DNA of 45,540 bases from Bacteroidales bacterium UBA3663 (GTDB lineage: Bacteria; Bacteroidota; Bacteroidia; Bacteroidales; UBA3663), in assembly GCA_002373755.1 (NCBI GenBank), contig DFJU01000103.1, positions 1 through 45,540 of the forward strand. The letters run 5' to 3'. Shown in pieces: positions 5,754 through 12,940 of the stretch (positions are counted from its first letter, which is position 1; each line of letters begins with the position of its first letter). Made by a program: the position numbers and the translations under genes. Under the pieces are notes generated by a model, which was given only the letters and a program-made list of their open reading frames with translations, did no database searches and was not told where the DNA came from.

Positions 5754-7877
5754 ATGAAAAATCCAATGATTCTCGGCCGAAAGGCCACCTGCCTGCTGGC
5801 TCTCTGCGCCACGTTGGGCAATGCAGCATGGGCCGACACCGATGCTGCCGACTATTTTGACGGAAAAGCGTGGGGCTGGGCCTCGTGCAGTGACGAATCG
5901 GGCACGGCCTACCAGCTCGACGGCGGTATGCGTGCGGCGCAGCCATCGACCATCGTGCTGACCAGCAACGGCGGCGACAATGCGTCGGCCATCAAGGCAG
6001 CCATCGCACAGTACGACATCATCGTGCTCGACGGTTCGGCCGGACAGTTCACCATCGCCTCGCAGATGGCCATCTCCAATGCGGTCAACAAGACAATCGT
6101 GGGCCGCAACAACGCCGTGCTCGCCACGCAGTTCTACCTCACCGACAGCGACATCGCCTACCTCAAGAGCCAGGGTCTGGAGGGTCTGAGCAGCACCGAC
6201 CAATACACCGGCACGCTGCCCGACGGCACTACGCTGACGTGCGACCGCCGCGCCTTCTTCACCAAAAAGGCCCTGATGGAGCTGCAATACCAGAAGACGG
6301 GAGCCTACACCTTGCCCAACAATGCCGGCATCTTCATGTTCGATGCAACGTGCCAGAACGTCATCGTGCGCAACCTCACGCTGCAAGGCCCCGGCGCGGT
6401 CGATATCGACGGAGCCGACTTGCTCTACGATGCCTACGCCACTCACCTCTGGGTCGATCACTGCACCTTCATCGACTCGCAGGACGGCGCGCTCGACACT
6501 CGCGGCGGCTGGAACACCTACACGTGGAACCATTTCTACTACACTTCGCGCAGCTACTCGCACGCCTACACCTGCGGCCTTGGCTGGGTGTCCAACCACA
6601 GCGACGTGCTGCACGTTACTTGGGGCTACAACATCTGGGGCAAGGGCTGCCAGCGACGCCTTCCGCAGGCCGACGATGCATGGCTCCACCTCGTCAACAA
6701 CTACCACAACTGCGCGGGCAATGCTGCCGGAATGACGCTTAACACCTACGTCACCGCGCTCGTCGAGGGCAACTACGCGGCTTCGGGCGTCAACTCTCCG
6801 CTCACGGGCAGCGGCGAACGCCGCTACATCTATGCCCGCAACAACAGTTTCAGCTACACCTCCACATCGACCAGTGTCGCCGTGCCCTATGCCTATGCCA
6901 CGCCAATCAGCTGCGCCAATGTGCCGACGGTGCTCACGGCCGCACACGGAGCCGGTGCCACGCTCGACGATATGTTCATGCCGTTGGGCTACAACACGTT
7001 GAGCGACGAGACGTTCGGCTTCTACGCGACTTCCTACGATGTGCTGTTGGGCAACGACATCTTCCTGCCGGTCCGCAACTACGTCGGCGCACGCTACACG
7101 TTGACGAGCAGCGACCCGTCGGTCGTCGAGGTCGGCACATCGGGCGCATTGAAGGCGGTCGGGGTCGGCACGGCAACGCTCACGGCCACCGTCAGCGACG
7201 AGCTGTATGGCAATTTCGAGGCCGAAGTCACGGTCAATGTGACCCAGCCGAACGAGTTCCAGACCATCATGAAGTGGGATTTCTCGACCTTCTCGTCGGC
7301 CACAAAAGGCAACCTTTCGGCCGATGCCGCACTCTGGACGTCCGACGGCACATCTTACACCAACGCATCGGCCCTGAACGGCGTCGAGCTTACGGCCAAC
7401 GGGGCAGCCATTGCCGAGGCTGAGGGTCTGACATTCACATCGGCCGCAAGCAAATTGCAGATCTACAGCGGCGGCCGCATCCGTCTGAACAAGGAGGGCA
7501 GCATCATCGCCCTGCCCGAACTGCAACGCGACGACAAGGTGCTCGTGACGTGGAAGTCGGCCAACTCGTCGGCCCAGCGCGGTTTTACCACCCACAACCT
7601 CAGCGTGGCCTCGATGCTCACCGACGGCAACCAGAAGACGGGCGAGGCTTGGGTCGTGGCCGATGGCGCAGTGTCGCTTGCAGTGTCGGGCGGCGGCATC
7701 TATGTGGTCAGCATCGAGGTGCAGCGTCAGAGCGGCGCGTCGGGCATCGGGTGCATCGGGGTTATGGCCGATGGCTCATCGTCGGCCGACTACACCTTGG
7801 ATGGCCTACAGCTCAAGTCGGGTAGCGCCACACGCGGATTGCGTGTCCGTGGAGGTCGCGTAGTGCTTGTGAAGTGA
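5754..7877 (+). CDS. Secreted pectate lyase, polysaccharide lyase family 1
   Basis: 707 residues. A signal peptide ends near residue 27 (NAAWA, then DTD). Residues about 60-430 are a right-handed beta-helix of the PL1 pectate lyase type. The core motif HLWVDHCTFIDSQDGALDTR at about 231-250 matches the family W-x-D-H-C signature and is followed by YTWNHFYYTSRSYSH. QRRLPQADDAWLHLVNNYH supplies the conserved R-x-P region, although the second basic residue of the usual R-x-P-x-x-R is Asp here. PL1 enzymes cleave polygalacturonate by calcium-dependent beta-elimination. Residues about 437-500 look like a bacterial Ig-like (Big_2) domain (SSDPSVVEVGTSGALKAVGV), followed by a beta-sandwich-like region and a Prevotella-style tail (YTLDGLQLKSGSATRGLRV). 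A weak -7 (CATCTTTG, 5718-5725) precedes it. The substrate call fits the GH28 enzymes nearby. Confidence 0.9.
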   Translation: MKNPMILGRKATCLLALCATLGNAAWADTDAADYFDGKAWGWASCSDESGTAYQLDGGMRAAQPSTIVLTSNGGDNASAIKAAIAQYDIIVLDGSAGQFTIASQMAISNAVNKTIVGRNNAVLATQFYLTDSDIAYLKSQGLEGLSSTDQYTGTLPDGTTLTCDRRAFFTKKALMELQYQKTGAYTLPNNAGIFMFDATCQNVIVRNLTLQGPGAVDIDGADLLYDAYATHLWVDHCTFIDSQDGALDTRGGWNTYTWNHFYYTSRSYSHAYTCGLGWVSNHSDVLHVTWGYNIWGKGCQRRLPQADDAWLHLVNNYHNCAGNAAGMTLNTYVTALVEGNYAASGVNSPLTGSGERRYIYARNNSFSYTSTSTSVAVPYAYATPISCANVPTVLTAAHGAGATLDDMFMPLGYNTLSDETFGFYATSYDVLLGNDIFLPVRNYVGARYTLTSSDPSVVEVGTSGALKAVGVGTATLTATVSDELYGNFEAEVTVNVTQPNEFQTIMKWDFSTFSSATKGNLSADAALWTSDGTSYTNASALNGVELTANGAAIAEAEGLTFTSAASKLQIYSGGRIRLNKEGSIIALPELQRDDKVLVTWKSANSSAQRGFTTHNLSVASMLTDGNQKTGEAWVVADGAVSLAVSGGGIYVVSIEVQRQSGASGIGCIGVMADGSSSADYTLDGLQLKSGSATRGLRVRGGRVVLVK

Positions 7878-7890
7878 GCCATCGGACATA

Positions 7891-8070
7891 AGTAGTTGTT
7901 CAAAATTATTTTATAATATCATGTAGGCTGTCCAAAAGCTATCTTTTTCATTCTTGGGCGCATCTTCCAGCCTTGTCCTCAGGCACAATGTCACATTGCG
8001 CCATCGGCCAAAACCAAAATCTGCATCCCAATCTCTGAAAAATATAGTCAAATAATTTTGAACACCTACT
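7891..8070. mobile_element. MITE-like element, 180 bp, with about 21-bp terminal inverted repeats
   Basis: The left end AGTAGTTGTTCAAAATTATT and the reverse complement of the right end AGTAGGTGTTCAAAATTATT differ at one of the first 20 bases. Both outer ends are flanked by TA (7889-7890 and 8071-8072), which could be a target duplication. The interior has no open frame that could be a transposase, so it would depend on an enzyme encoded elsewhere. It lies between the pectate lyase stop and the DUF2023 promoter. A near-copy of the end sequence occurs at 1777-1798. The family of the parent element is not known to me. Confidence 0.65.
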
Positions 8071-8092
8071 TAAAAACCACATCTTTTAGGTA

Positions 8093-8123
8093 TTGCGGGC
8101 GCATCGGCGATGCCCTATCTTTG
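8093..8123 (+). promoter_or_regulatory. Promoter of the DUF2023 gene
   Basis: TTG (8093-8095), 20-bp spacer, TATCTTTG (8116-8123): a good match to the Bacteroidetes consensus. Transcription would begin near 8130, which rules out an upstream in-frame ATG at 8110 as the start and supports ATG 8149. The promoter begins only 22 bp outside the MITE-like element. Confidence 0.75.
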
Positions 8124-8148
8124 CAGCCGAAAATCAATAAGCAAAGAT

Positions 8149-8562
8149 ATGGAACAGACTTGTGCAATGCCAGGACGGACGACAGTCCGCAGCCCGAAGT
8201 CCGCAGCGCGAACAACATTCATGGAGTTGTTGCCGCCCGACATGAATGTGCTGATGAACCACATCTACGAGTTCAAGAAGGGCGTGCGTCAGATGGTGCT
8301 CTTCACGTGCAACCGCCGCTACGAGCAGTTCACCACGCAACGCTTGCAGCATCAGGGCATCGACTGCGTTGTCCAGCCTGCCTGCCGCGAAAACATCAAC
8401 GTCTATTTCGGCCGACGCGAATGTCTCGACGCGATCCGTCTGTTCGTCACCCGTCCGCTCAACGAGTTGTCGCCCGAAGAGGACTTCATACTCGGCGCAA
8501 TGCTCGGCTACGACATCTGTACGCAGTGTGAGCGGTACTGCCAGCGTAAAAAGATTGGATGA
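8149..8562 (+). CDS. DUF2023 family protein
   Basis: 137 residues from ATG 8149. The conserved part begins at MELLPPDMNVLMNHIYEFKK (8221), continues with VLFTCNRRYEQFTTQRLQHQ and FGRRECLDAIRLFV, and ends RPLNELSPEEDFILGAMLGY followed by DICTQCERYC. These are the hallmarks of DUF2023, a small soluble family of Bacteroidetes and some other anaerobes with no proven function. The paired cysteines in CTQCERYC could bind metal, which is speculation. From memory, homologues often sit beside a flavodoxin gene, but none is present here. The 24 residues before MELLPP are poorly conserved-looking, so initiation at 8221 is an alternative. It has its own promoter and terminator and forms a single-gene unit. 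Confidence 0.8.
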   Translation: MEQTCAMPGRTTVRSPKSAARTTFMELLPPDMNVLMNHIYEFKKGVRQMVLFTCNRRYEQFTTQRLQHQGIDCVVQPACRENINVYFGRRECLDAIRLFVTRPLNELSPEEDFILGAMLGYDICTQCERYCQRKKIG

Positions 8563-8602
8563 ATAAGATAAGATAGAAAAAAGAATTTCCCTTTGAGTTG
8601 AG

Positions 8603-8644
8603 GTGGCGGCTGCATCGCGATTGATGCGGCCGTCACGCTTTTTT
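8603..8644 (+). terminator. DUF2023 terminator
   Basis: GTGGCGGCTGCATC pairs with GATGCGGCCGTCAC (14 bp, two G-U pairs) around GCGATT and is followed by a run of T (8639-8644). Confidence 0.88.
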
Positions 8645-9199
8645 AGAAATTTCTAAAAATCAAGAATTGGAGAATTTGAGATTTTCTGATTTGCAGAGAA
8701 TGAGGTGAATGTTCAGTGAATCAGCTTTTTGAGTCGCCTACGGCGGGAAATCTTTCAAATCTTTACAAATCCATACAGGCAAATTTAAAAAATCAAGAAT
8801 TGGAGAATTGGAGACTCCCTGCAAAGGCAATTTATAGAAATTTCCTACAGCAAAAATTTTAGAGAACTTCTAAGAATTGTCATTCTGAACGAAGTGAAGA
8901 ATCTCAAAATATTAATAGAGAGATATATTTCGCGTTGCTCAACATGACATTTATAGAAACTCCCTGTAGAGATTTGACAGATTCTGAATAGATTTGTTGG
9001 ATTTCTGCCCGAAGGGGGCACTCCTTAATAATATTCGCTGAGTAGTTGCTTTAGGAATGTCGCGTAGCGCGAATTTGCTGATGGCCTATTTTCCCTTTTA
9101 TGTGTTCTATTTATTCGATGCAAAAAATACAATATACTTTGTAATGGATTGTACACTGAAAATGTTGACAATGAGTGTTCGGGAATGGTAAACAATATG
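8645..9199. other. AT-rich intergenic stretch with dispersed repeats, no gene
   Basis: No credible coding frame. The stretch is built from repeats: CAAGAATTGGAGAATT occurs at 8661 and again at 8793; a 35-bp sequence at 8811-8845 is repeated exactly at 11060-11094; and GTCATTCTGAACGAAGTGAA at 8880-8899 belongs, from memory, to a word widely scattered between genes in Bacteroidetes. It precedes the alpha-galactosidase promoter. Confidence 0.7.
8811..8845 (+). repeat. 35-bp direct repeat, copy 1 (upstream of GH27)
   Basis: Begins GAGACTCCCTGCAAAGGC and ends TTTATAGAAATTTCC. It is identical to 11060-11094. Together with the related sequence at 8661-8704 it frames the alpha-galactosidase gene on the left. 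Confidence 0.9.
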
Positions 9200-9207
9200 T
9201 ATATTTG
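9200..9207 (+). promoter_or_regulatory. -7 element of the alpha-galactosidase promoter
   Basis: TATATTTG fits TAnnTTTG. The expected -33 site (9178-9180, TTC, 19 bp away) is weak. Transcription would start near 9213, so the in-frame ATG at 9175 is excluded and ATG 9229 is used. Confidence 0.55.
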
Positions 9208-9228
9208 CGCCCCGGAACCTTATTCAAA

Positions 9229-10974
9229 ATGTATGAAAAAACAATTATTAGCAGTTTGCTTGCAGTTTCGCAGGCAAGTCTGATTGCACAAGGCGGCCCC
9301 ACGATGGGCTGGAGTTCATGGAACACTTATGGCGTAAACATCAACGACGAGCTTATTCGCCGTCAGGCTGATGCGATGGTCTCGACAGGTCTTTCTTCCG
9401 TCGGTTTTGACCATATCAACATTGACGACGGATTTTTCGGCGGTCGAAATACCGAAACCGGCGAGCTGATTGTCCATCCGACGCGTTTCCCTGACGGCTT
9501 GAAGGTCGTGGCCGACTACATCCACTCCAAGGGCTTGAAGGCTGGCATCTATAGCGATGCCGGAGCCAACACGTGCGGCAATATGTACAATGGCGATAAA
9601 CTGAGCGTCAATGTGGGTCTCTACAACTACGACCAACGGGATGCCGACTTCTATTTCAAGGACTGCGGATTCGACTTCATCAAAGTGGACTTCTGCGGCG
9701 GCGATGCACCTCAGAATACGCAGCATCTGGCTCTTGACCCGCAAGAACGGTACACCGCAATTTGCAATGCAATCAAGGCCACAGGTCGCGACGATGTGCG
9801 CCTTAACGTCTGCCGCTGGGACTATCCTGGCACGTGGGTTCACGATGTGGCCTTCTCTTGGCGCACTACGCGAGACATTTGGGACGGCTGGGAGTCAGTC
9901 AAGGGCATCCTGGCCGAGAATCTCTACATGAGTGCATATTGTTACGACGGCCATTTCAACGATATGGATATGCTTGAAGTTGGCCGTTCGATGACGACCG
10001 AGGAAGACAAGACGCACTTCGGCATGTGGTGTATCATGAATTCGCCGCTGCTCATTGGCTGTGACCTCACTACAATCGGCTCAACTGCGCTCAATTTGTT
10101 GAAAAACAGAGAACTTGTCGCCCTGAACCAGGATTCTCTCTGCCAGCAGGCATACGTTGTCGGTTTAAGCAATGGCTGCTATATTCTGGTCAAGGATGTC
10201 AAGACGTTGAACGGTACGAAGCGCGCTTTTGCCATATATAATCCAAATGATTTGGCAAAGAAGGCAACCGTCCAGTTCTCCGATCTGTGTCTGGGCGGCA
10301 CCGTCGCTATCCGCGATCTGTTCGCTCAGTCCGATTTGGGCAACTACACTGACCAGTTTTCCGTCACGGTTCCATCGCACGGCACACGCATCTATATGGC
10401 CGATGCCACGGTACGTACGGAGCGCATCCGATATGAGGCTGAGACTGCCTACATCAGCGACTATCAGGAACTTACCAACAATCAGGCGGCGCAAACCGGT
10501 ATCTATGAATATGCCGACTATTGCAGCTGTGGACTGAAGGCCGGCTGGTTGGGAACCAGTGGGCAGAACGACTTGCAGTGGCGCAATGTTTTTAGTGGCG
10601 AAGGCGGCGAATATCAGTTGACAATCGCCTATATCAGCGGCGAAAACCGCAACATCAGCGTCTCGGTGAACGGTGTTGACGTCCACAATGTGAATGTTAA
10701 TTCCGGAGGCTGGAGCACGGTGGCGAAAAAGACTGTCAGTGTGCAGTTGCAGAAGGGCGACAATGTCATTCGTCTGTCTAACGCCTCAGGATGGATGCCC
10801 GACATAGACTACATTGATGTGAGTCCGGTTGCCGTGCAGTCAATTCAGCCCGTGCTCGACAAGGCCGTCGGTGATGCCGGCAGTGAGGTTTACGACTTGA
10901 CTGGAAAGATTGCTTCTGGCGATACTGAAATCCTGATAAGGAACGGTGGAAAGGTCGTCTCGCGCAAAAAGTGA
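9229..10974 (+). CDS. Secreted alpha-galactosidase, glycoside hydrolase family 27
   Basis: 581 residues from ATG 9229, with a signal peptide ending about residue 20 (SLLAVSQASLIA). Residues about 24-400 form a GH27 catalytic barrel: PTMGWSSWNTYGVNIN, then HINIDDGFF, KGLKAGIYSDAG, and FDFIKVDFCGG, where Asp about 154 is the nucleophile. SWRTTRDIWDGW gives Asp about 216 as acid/base, followed by FNDMDML and MNSPLLIGCDL. GH27 retaining enzymes release terminal alpha-galactose, for example from galactomannan or pectic side chains. Residues about 415-550 (RYEAETAYISDYQEL onward) look like a carbohydrate-binding module of the CBM6/35 type. The tail VYDLTGKIASGDTEILIRNG matches the Prevotella-like C-terminal motif also seen on the PL1 enzyme. 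The gene stands alone with a promoter and a terminator, framed by homologous repeats. Confidence 0.93.
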   Translation: MYEKTIISSLLAVSQASLIAQGGPTMGWSSWNTYGVNINDELIRRQADAMVSTGLSSVGFDHINIDDGFFGGRNTETGELIVHPTRFPDGLKVVADYIHSKGLKAGIYSDAGANTCGNMYNGDKLSVNVGLYNYDQRDADFYFKDCGFDFIKVDFCGGDAPQNTQHLALDPQERYTAICNAIKATGRDDVRLNVCRWDYPGTWVHDVAFSWRTTRDIWDGWESVKGILAENLYMSAYCYDGHFNDMDMLEVGRSMTTEEDKTHFGMWCIMNSPLLIGCDLTTIGSTALNLLKNRELVALNQDSLCQQAYVVGLSNGCYILVKDVKTLNGTKRAFAIYNPNDLAKKATVQFSDLCLGGTVAIRDLFAQSDLGNYTDQFSVTVPSHGTRIYMADATVRTERIRYEAETAYISDYQELTNNQAAQTGIYEYADYCSCGLKAGWLGTSGQNDLQWRNVFSGEGGEYQLTIAYISGENRNISVSVNGVDVHNVNVNSGGWSTVAKKTVSVQLQKGDNVIRLSNASGWMPDIDYIDVSPVAVQSIQPVLDKAVGDAGSEVYDLTGKIASGDTEILIRNGGKVVSRKK

Positions 10975-10990
10975 TTCACTATAGGCAAGT

Positions 10991-11094
10991 TCTATAAATT
11001 CAAGAATTAGAGAATTTTAGAATTTCTAATTTGTTGAGGATGAGAATTTTTGATAATTAGAGACTCCCTGCAAAGGCAATTTATAGAAATTTCC
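10991..11094 (+). repeat. Repeat block homologous to 8651-8845, copy 2 (downstream of GH27)
   Basis: Contains CAAGAATTAGAGAATTTT at 11001, closely matching 8661, and the exact 35-bp match to 8811-8845 at 11060-11094. It is non-coding and ends 10 bp before the GH27 terminator. Confidence 0.85.
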
Positions 11095-11104
11095 ACGAAT
11101 GTGG

Positions 11105-11144
11105 CATCCATCAGGTCATCGCTGTGTCTGGTGGATGTTTTTTT
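11105..11144 (+). terminator. Alpha-galactosidase terminator
   Basis: CATCCATCAG pairs with CTGGTGGATG (10 bp, one G-U) and is followed by seven T. Confidence 0.88.
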
Positions 11145-11190
11145 GTGGCCGATGCGCCTCGTCCGCGCCGTATGGCATTGGCCGTGAAAC

Positions 11191-11228
11191 AAAAAGAAAA
11201 CCCCTCTTGTCCGATGGAGCAAGAGGGG
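11191..11228 (-). terminator. GH28 terminator
   Basis: CCCCTCTTG (11201-11209) and CAAGAGGGG (11220-11228) form a perfect 9-bp stem. On the minus strand it is followed by TTTTCTTTTT. It lies 22 bp past the GH28 stop codon, facing the alpha-galactosidase terminator. Confidence 0.9.
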
Positions 11229-11250
11229 TGGTGCGTCAGTGCGCGGGTGG

Positions 11251-12708
11251 TCATTTCGTGAAGTTCGTCACCGTGCTGTCGATGTTGAAGGTCTCGCCCT
11301 CCGAGTTGCTGATGGTCACGCCCTTGAAGCTGATGTTTTTCGCGTAGTGCATCTCGACGCCCGTCTTGCAGACGAACAGGCTGTTCTCCATCGTGAGGTC
11401 GGTGAGGGGCATCTCGGGCAGGCCGTTGAAGAAGACTGCGCGCGCGGCACCCTGGCAGACGATGTCGGAGATGTGCAGGTCGCGGAAGCTCGGCGTCTCT
11501 TCGGTGACGTGCGGCACGGGATCTTTGCTCGACGTGCTCTTGTCGCCCTTGCCGTCGGCCGTCTTGTTCGCGTAGTAGAGGTCGAAGGTGAAGGCATCGG
11601 TCGCAATGTTGACCATGTTGATGTGGTCGATGTAGATGCGCTCGACGATGCCGCCGCGGCCGCGGGTCGATTTCATGCGCAGGCCGGTGTCGGTGCCGTT
11701 GAAGAGGCAGTTGTGCACCCAGATGTTGCGTGCGCCGCTCGACATTTCGCTGCCGATGACGAAGCCGCCATGTCCGTGCAGCACGGTGCAGCCCTCGATG
11801 ATGACGTTCTGGCATGGCTTCTTCCAGCTGCGGCCTTCGGCGTTCTTGCCCGACTTGATGCAGATGGCGTCATCGCCCACATCGAACGTGCAGTCGCGGA
11901 TGATGGCTCGGTTGCACGACTCAAGGTCGAGGCCGTCGCCGTTCTGTGCATACCACGGGTTGCGCACGTTGACGCGCTCCATCGTGAGGTCTTCGCACAT
12001 GAGCGGATGGACGTTCCATGCCGGCGAGTTGCTGAAGGTGGCATCCTGCAGCAGCACGCGCTGGCAGCGTGTGAATTCGAGCAGCACCGGACGCTGATAG
12101 ACGCGGCGAGTGTCGGGCGCGTCAGGCTTGCCGGCCTGTTCATCGGCCTTTGCGTCGGGATACCACACATTCTTGTATTCGATGCCTGCGCCGCTGGTCA
12201 GCTCCTTCCACTGTGTCGAGGTGAACTTGCCCTTCTTCGACGGACGCCAATGTTCGCCCTGTCCGTCGAACGTGCCGTGGCCTGTGATGGCGATGTCGTG
12301 CTTCTCGTAGGCCCAGAGCGGCGACATCTTGCGCACCGACTTGTTGCCTTCGTAGATCGATTCGACCTCCGGATAGGCGTCGAAGTCGGTGGTGAAGAGC
12401 ACCAGTGCGCCGTTTTCGACGTGCAGGTCGATGTTGCTTTCAAACTGGATAGGTCCCGTCAGCCAGATGCCGGCCGGAACGTCAAGGTGACCGCCGCCGC
12501 GCTTGGCCAGGTCCTTCATGGCATTGTTGAAAGCCTCGGTGCAGAGCGTCCCGCCGTTGCCCACGGCGCCGAAGTCGGTCAGGCTGACGCGTGTGTCGGG
12601 GATGTTCGGCAGTGCCACATCGGGCATTTCAAAAGGGCACTTGTCGGCAGCGTTGGCCGACGTCATTGCAATGAGTAAACTCACAAGCGTAAGTAATTGC
12701 TTCTTCAT
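11251..12708 (-). CDS. Secreted polygalacturonase-like enzyme, glycoside hydrolase family 28
   Basis: 485 residues from ATG 12708 with a signal peptide (MKKQLLTLVSLLIAMTSANA). A right-handed beta-helix follows. GH28 signature residues are intact: NGDGLD at 256-261, GDDAICIKSG with the catalytic Asp pair 279-280, HGHGG with His about 313, and the substrate-binding R-x-K (RMKS, about 344-347). The entry motif SLTDFGAVGNGGTLCTEAF is typical. GH28 enzymes hydrolyse alpha-1,4-galacturonan (exo- or endo-), or rhamnogalacturonan in some subgroups; the exact specificity cannot be read. A longer frame extends to 12789, but the promoter at 12795-12802 and the signal peptide support ATG 12708. A paralogue lies at 34952-36541. 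It is divergent from the propeller/AraC regulator, a likely control arrangement. Confidence 0.93.
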   Translation of the reverse strand: MKKQLLTLVSLLIAMTSANAADKCPFEMPDVALPNIPDTRVSLTDFGAVGNGGTLCTEAFNNAMKDLAKRGGGHLDVPAGIWLTGPIQFESNIDLHVENGALVLFTTDFDAYPEVESIYEGNKSVRKMSPLWAYEKHDIAITGHGTFDGQGEHWRPSKKGKFTSTQWKELTSGAGIEYKNVWYPDAKADEQAGKPDAPDTRRVYQRPVLLEFTRCQRVLLQDATFSNSPAWNVHPLMCEDLTMERVNVRNPWYAQNGDGLDLESCNRAIIRDCTFDVGDDAICIKSGKNAEGRSWKKPCQNVIIEGCTVLHGHGGFVIGSEMSSGARNIWVHNCLFNGTDTGLRMKSTRGRGGIVERIYIDHINMVNIATDAFTFDLYYANKTADGKGDKSTSSKDPVPHVTEETPSFRDLHISDIVCQGAARAVFFNGLPEMPLTDLTMENSLFVCKTGVEMHYAKNISFKGVTISNSEGETFNIDSTVTNFTK

Positions 12709-12794
12709 CTGTTTTGGTGTTTTTATGAGAAAAAATGCGTTTTTTAGGGTTGCAGCCGATGCCGTTGCGGTGACATTCCGCGAGCGCAACGCAG

Positions 12795-12802
12795 CAAAGA
12801 TA
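12795..12802 (-). promoter_or_regulatory. -7 element for the GH28 gene
   Basis: The minus strand reads TATCTTTG, a perfect -7. The -33 region is weak. The leader to ATG 12708 is about 75 bases. It lies in the intergenic region shared with the divergent regulator gene. Confidence 0.6.
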
Positions 12803-12940
12803 TTTCATAGCGCGCGATTTCCGAATGACGGCGTATGTGAAATCGGTCTGTTGAACAAAAAAACGTCCAAGTTGAACAGATTTTTCACCGAAAATCAGTA
12901 CATTCGCGCCAATTTGGTACCGAAAATTCAGTTTAACATT

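Noticed and set aside
5703..7595. A 630-codon open frame on the minus strand opposite the pectate lyase
   Set aside because: Mirror of a GC3-rich gene: its composition is Val/Arg/Ala/Gly-rich with no domain, and the opposite frame has a signal peptide and PL1 motifs.
8110..8148. An earlier start codon for the DUF2023 gene
   Set aside because: It lies upstream of or within the -7 element, so it would not be on the transcript.
11239..12678. A 479-codon plus-strand frame opposite the first GH28
   Set aside because: Shadow frame; GH28 catalytic motifs and signal peptide lie on the other strand.
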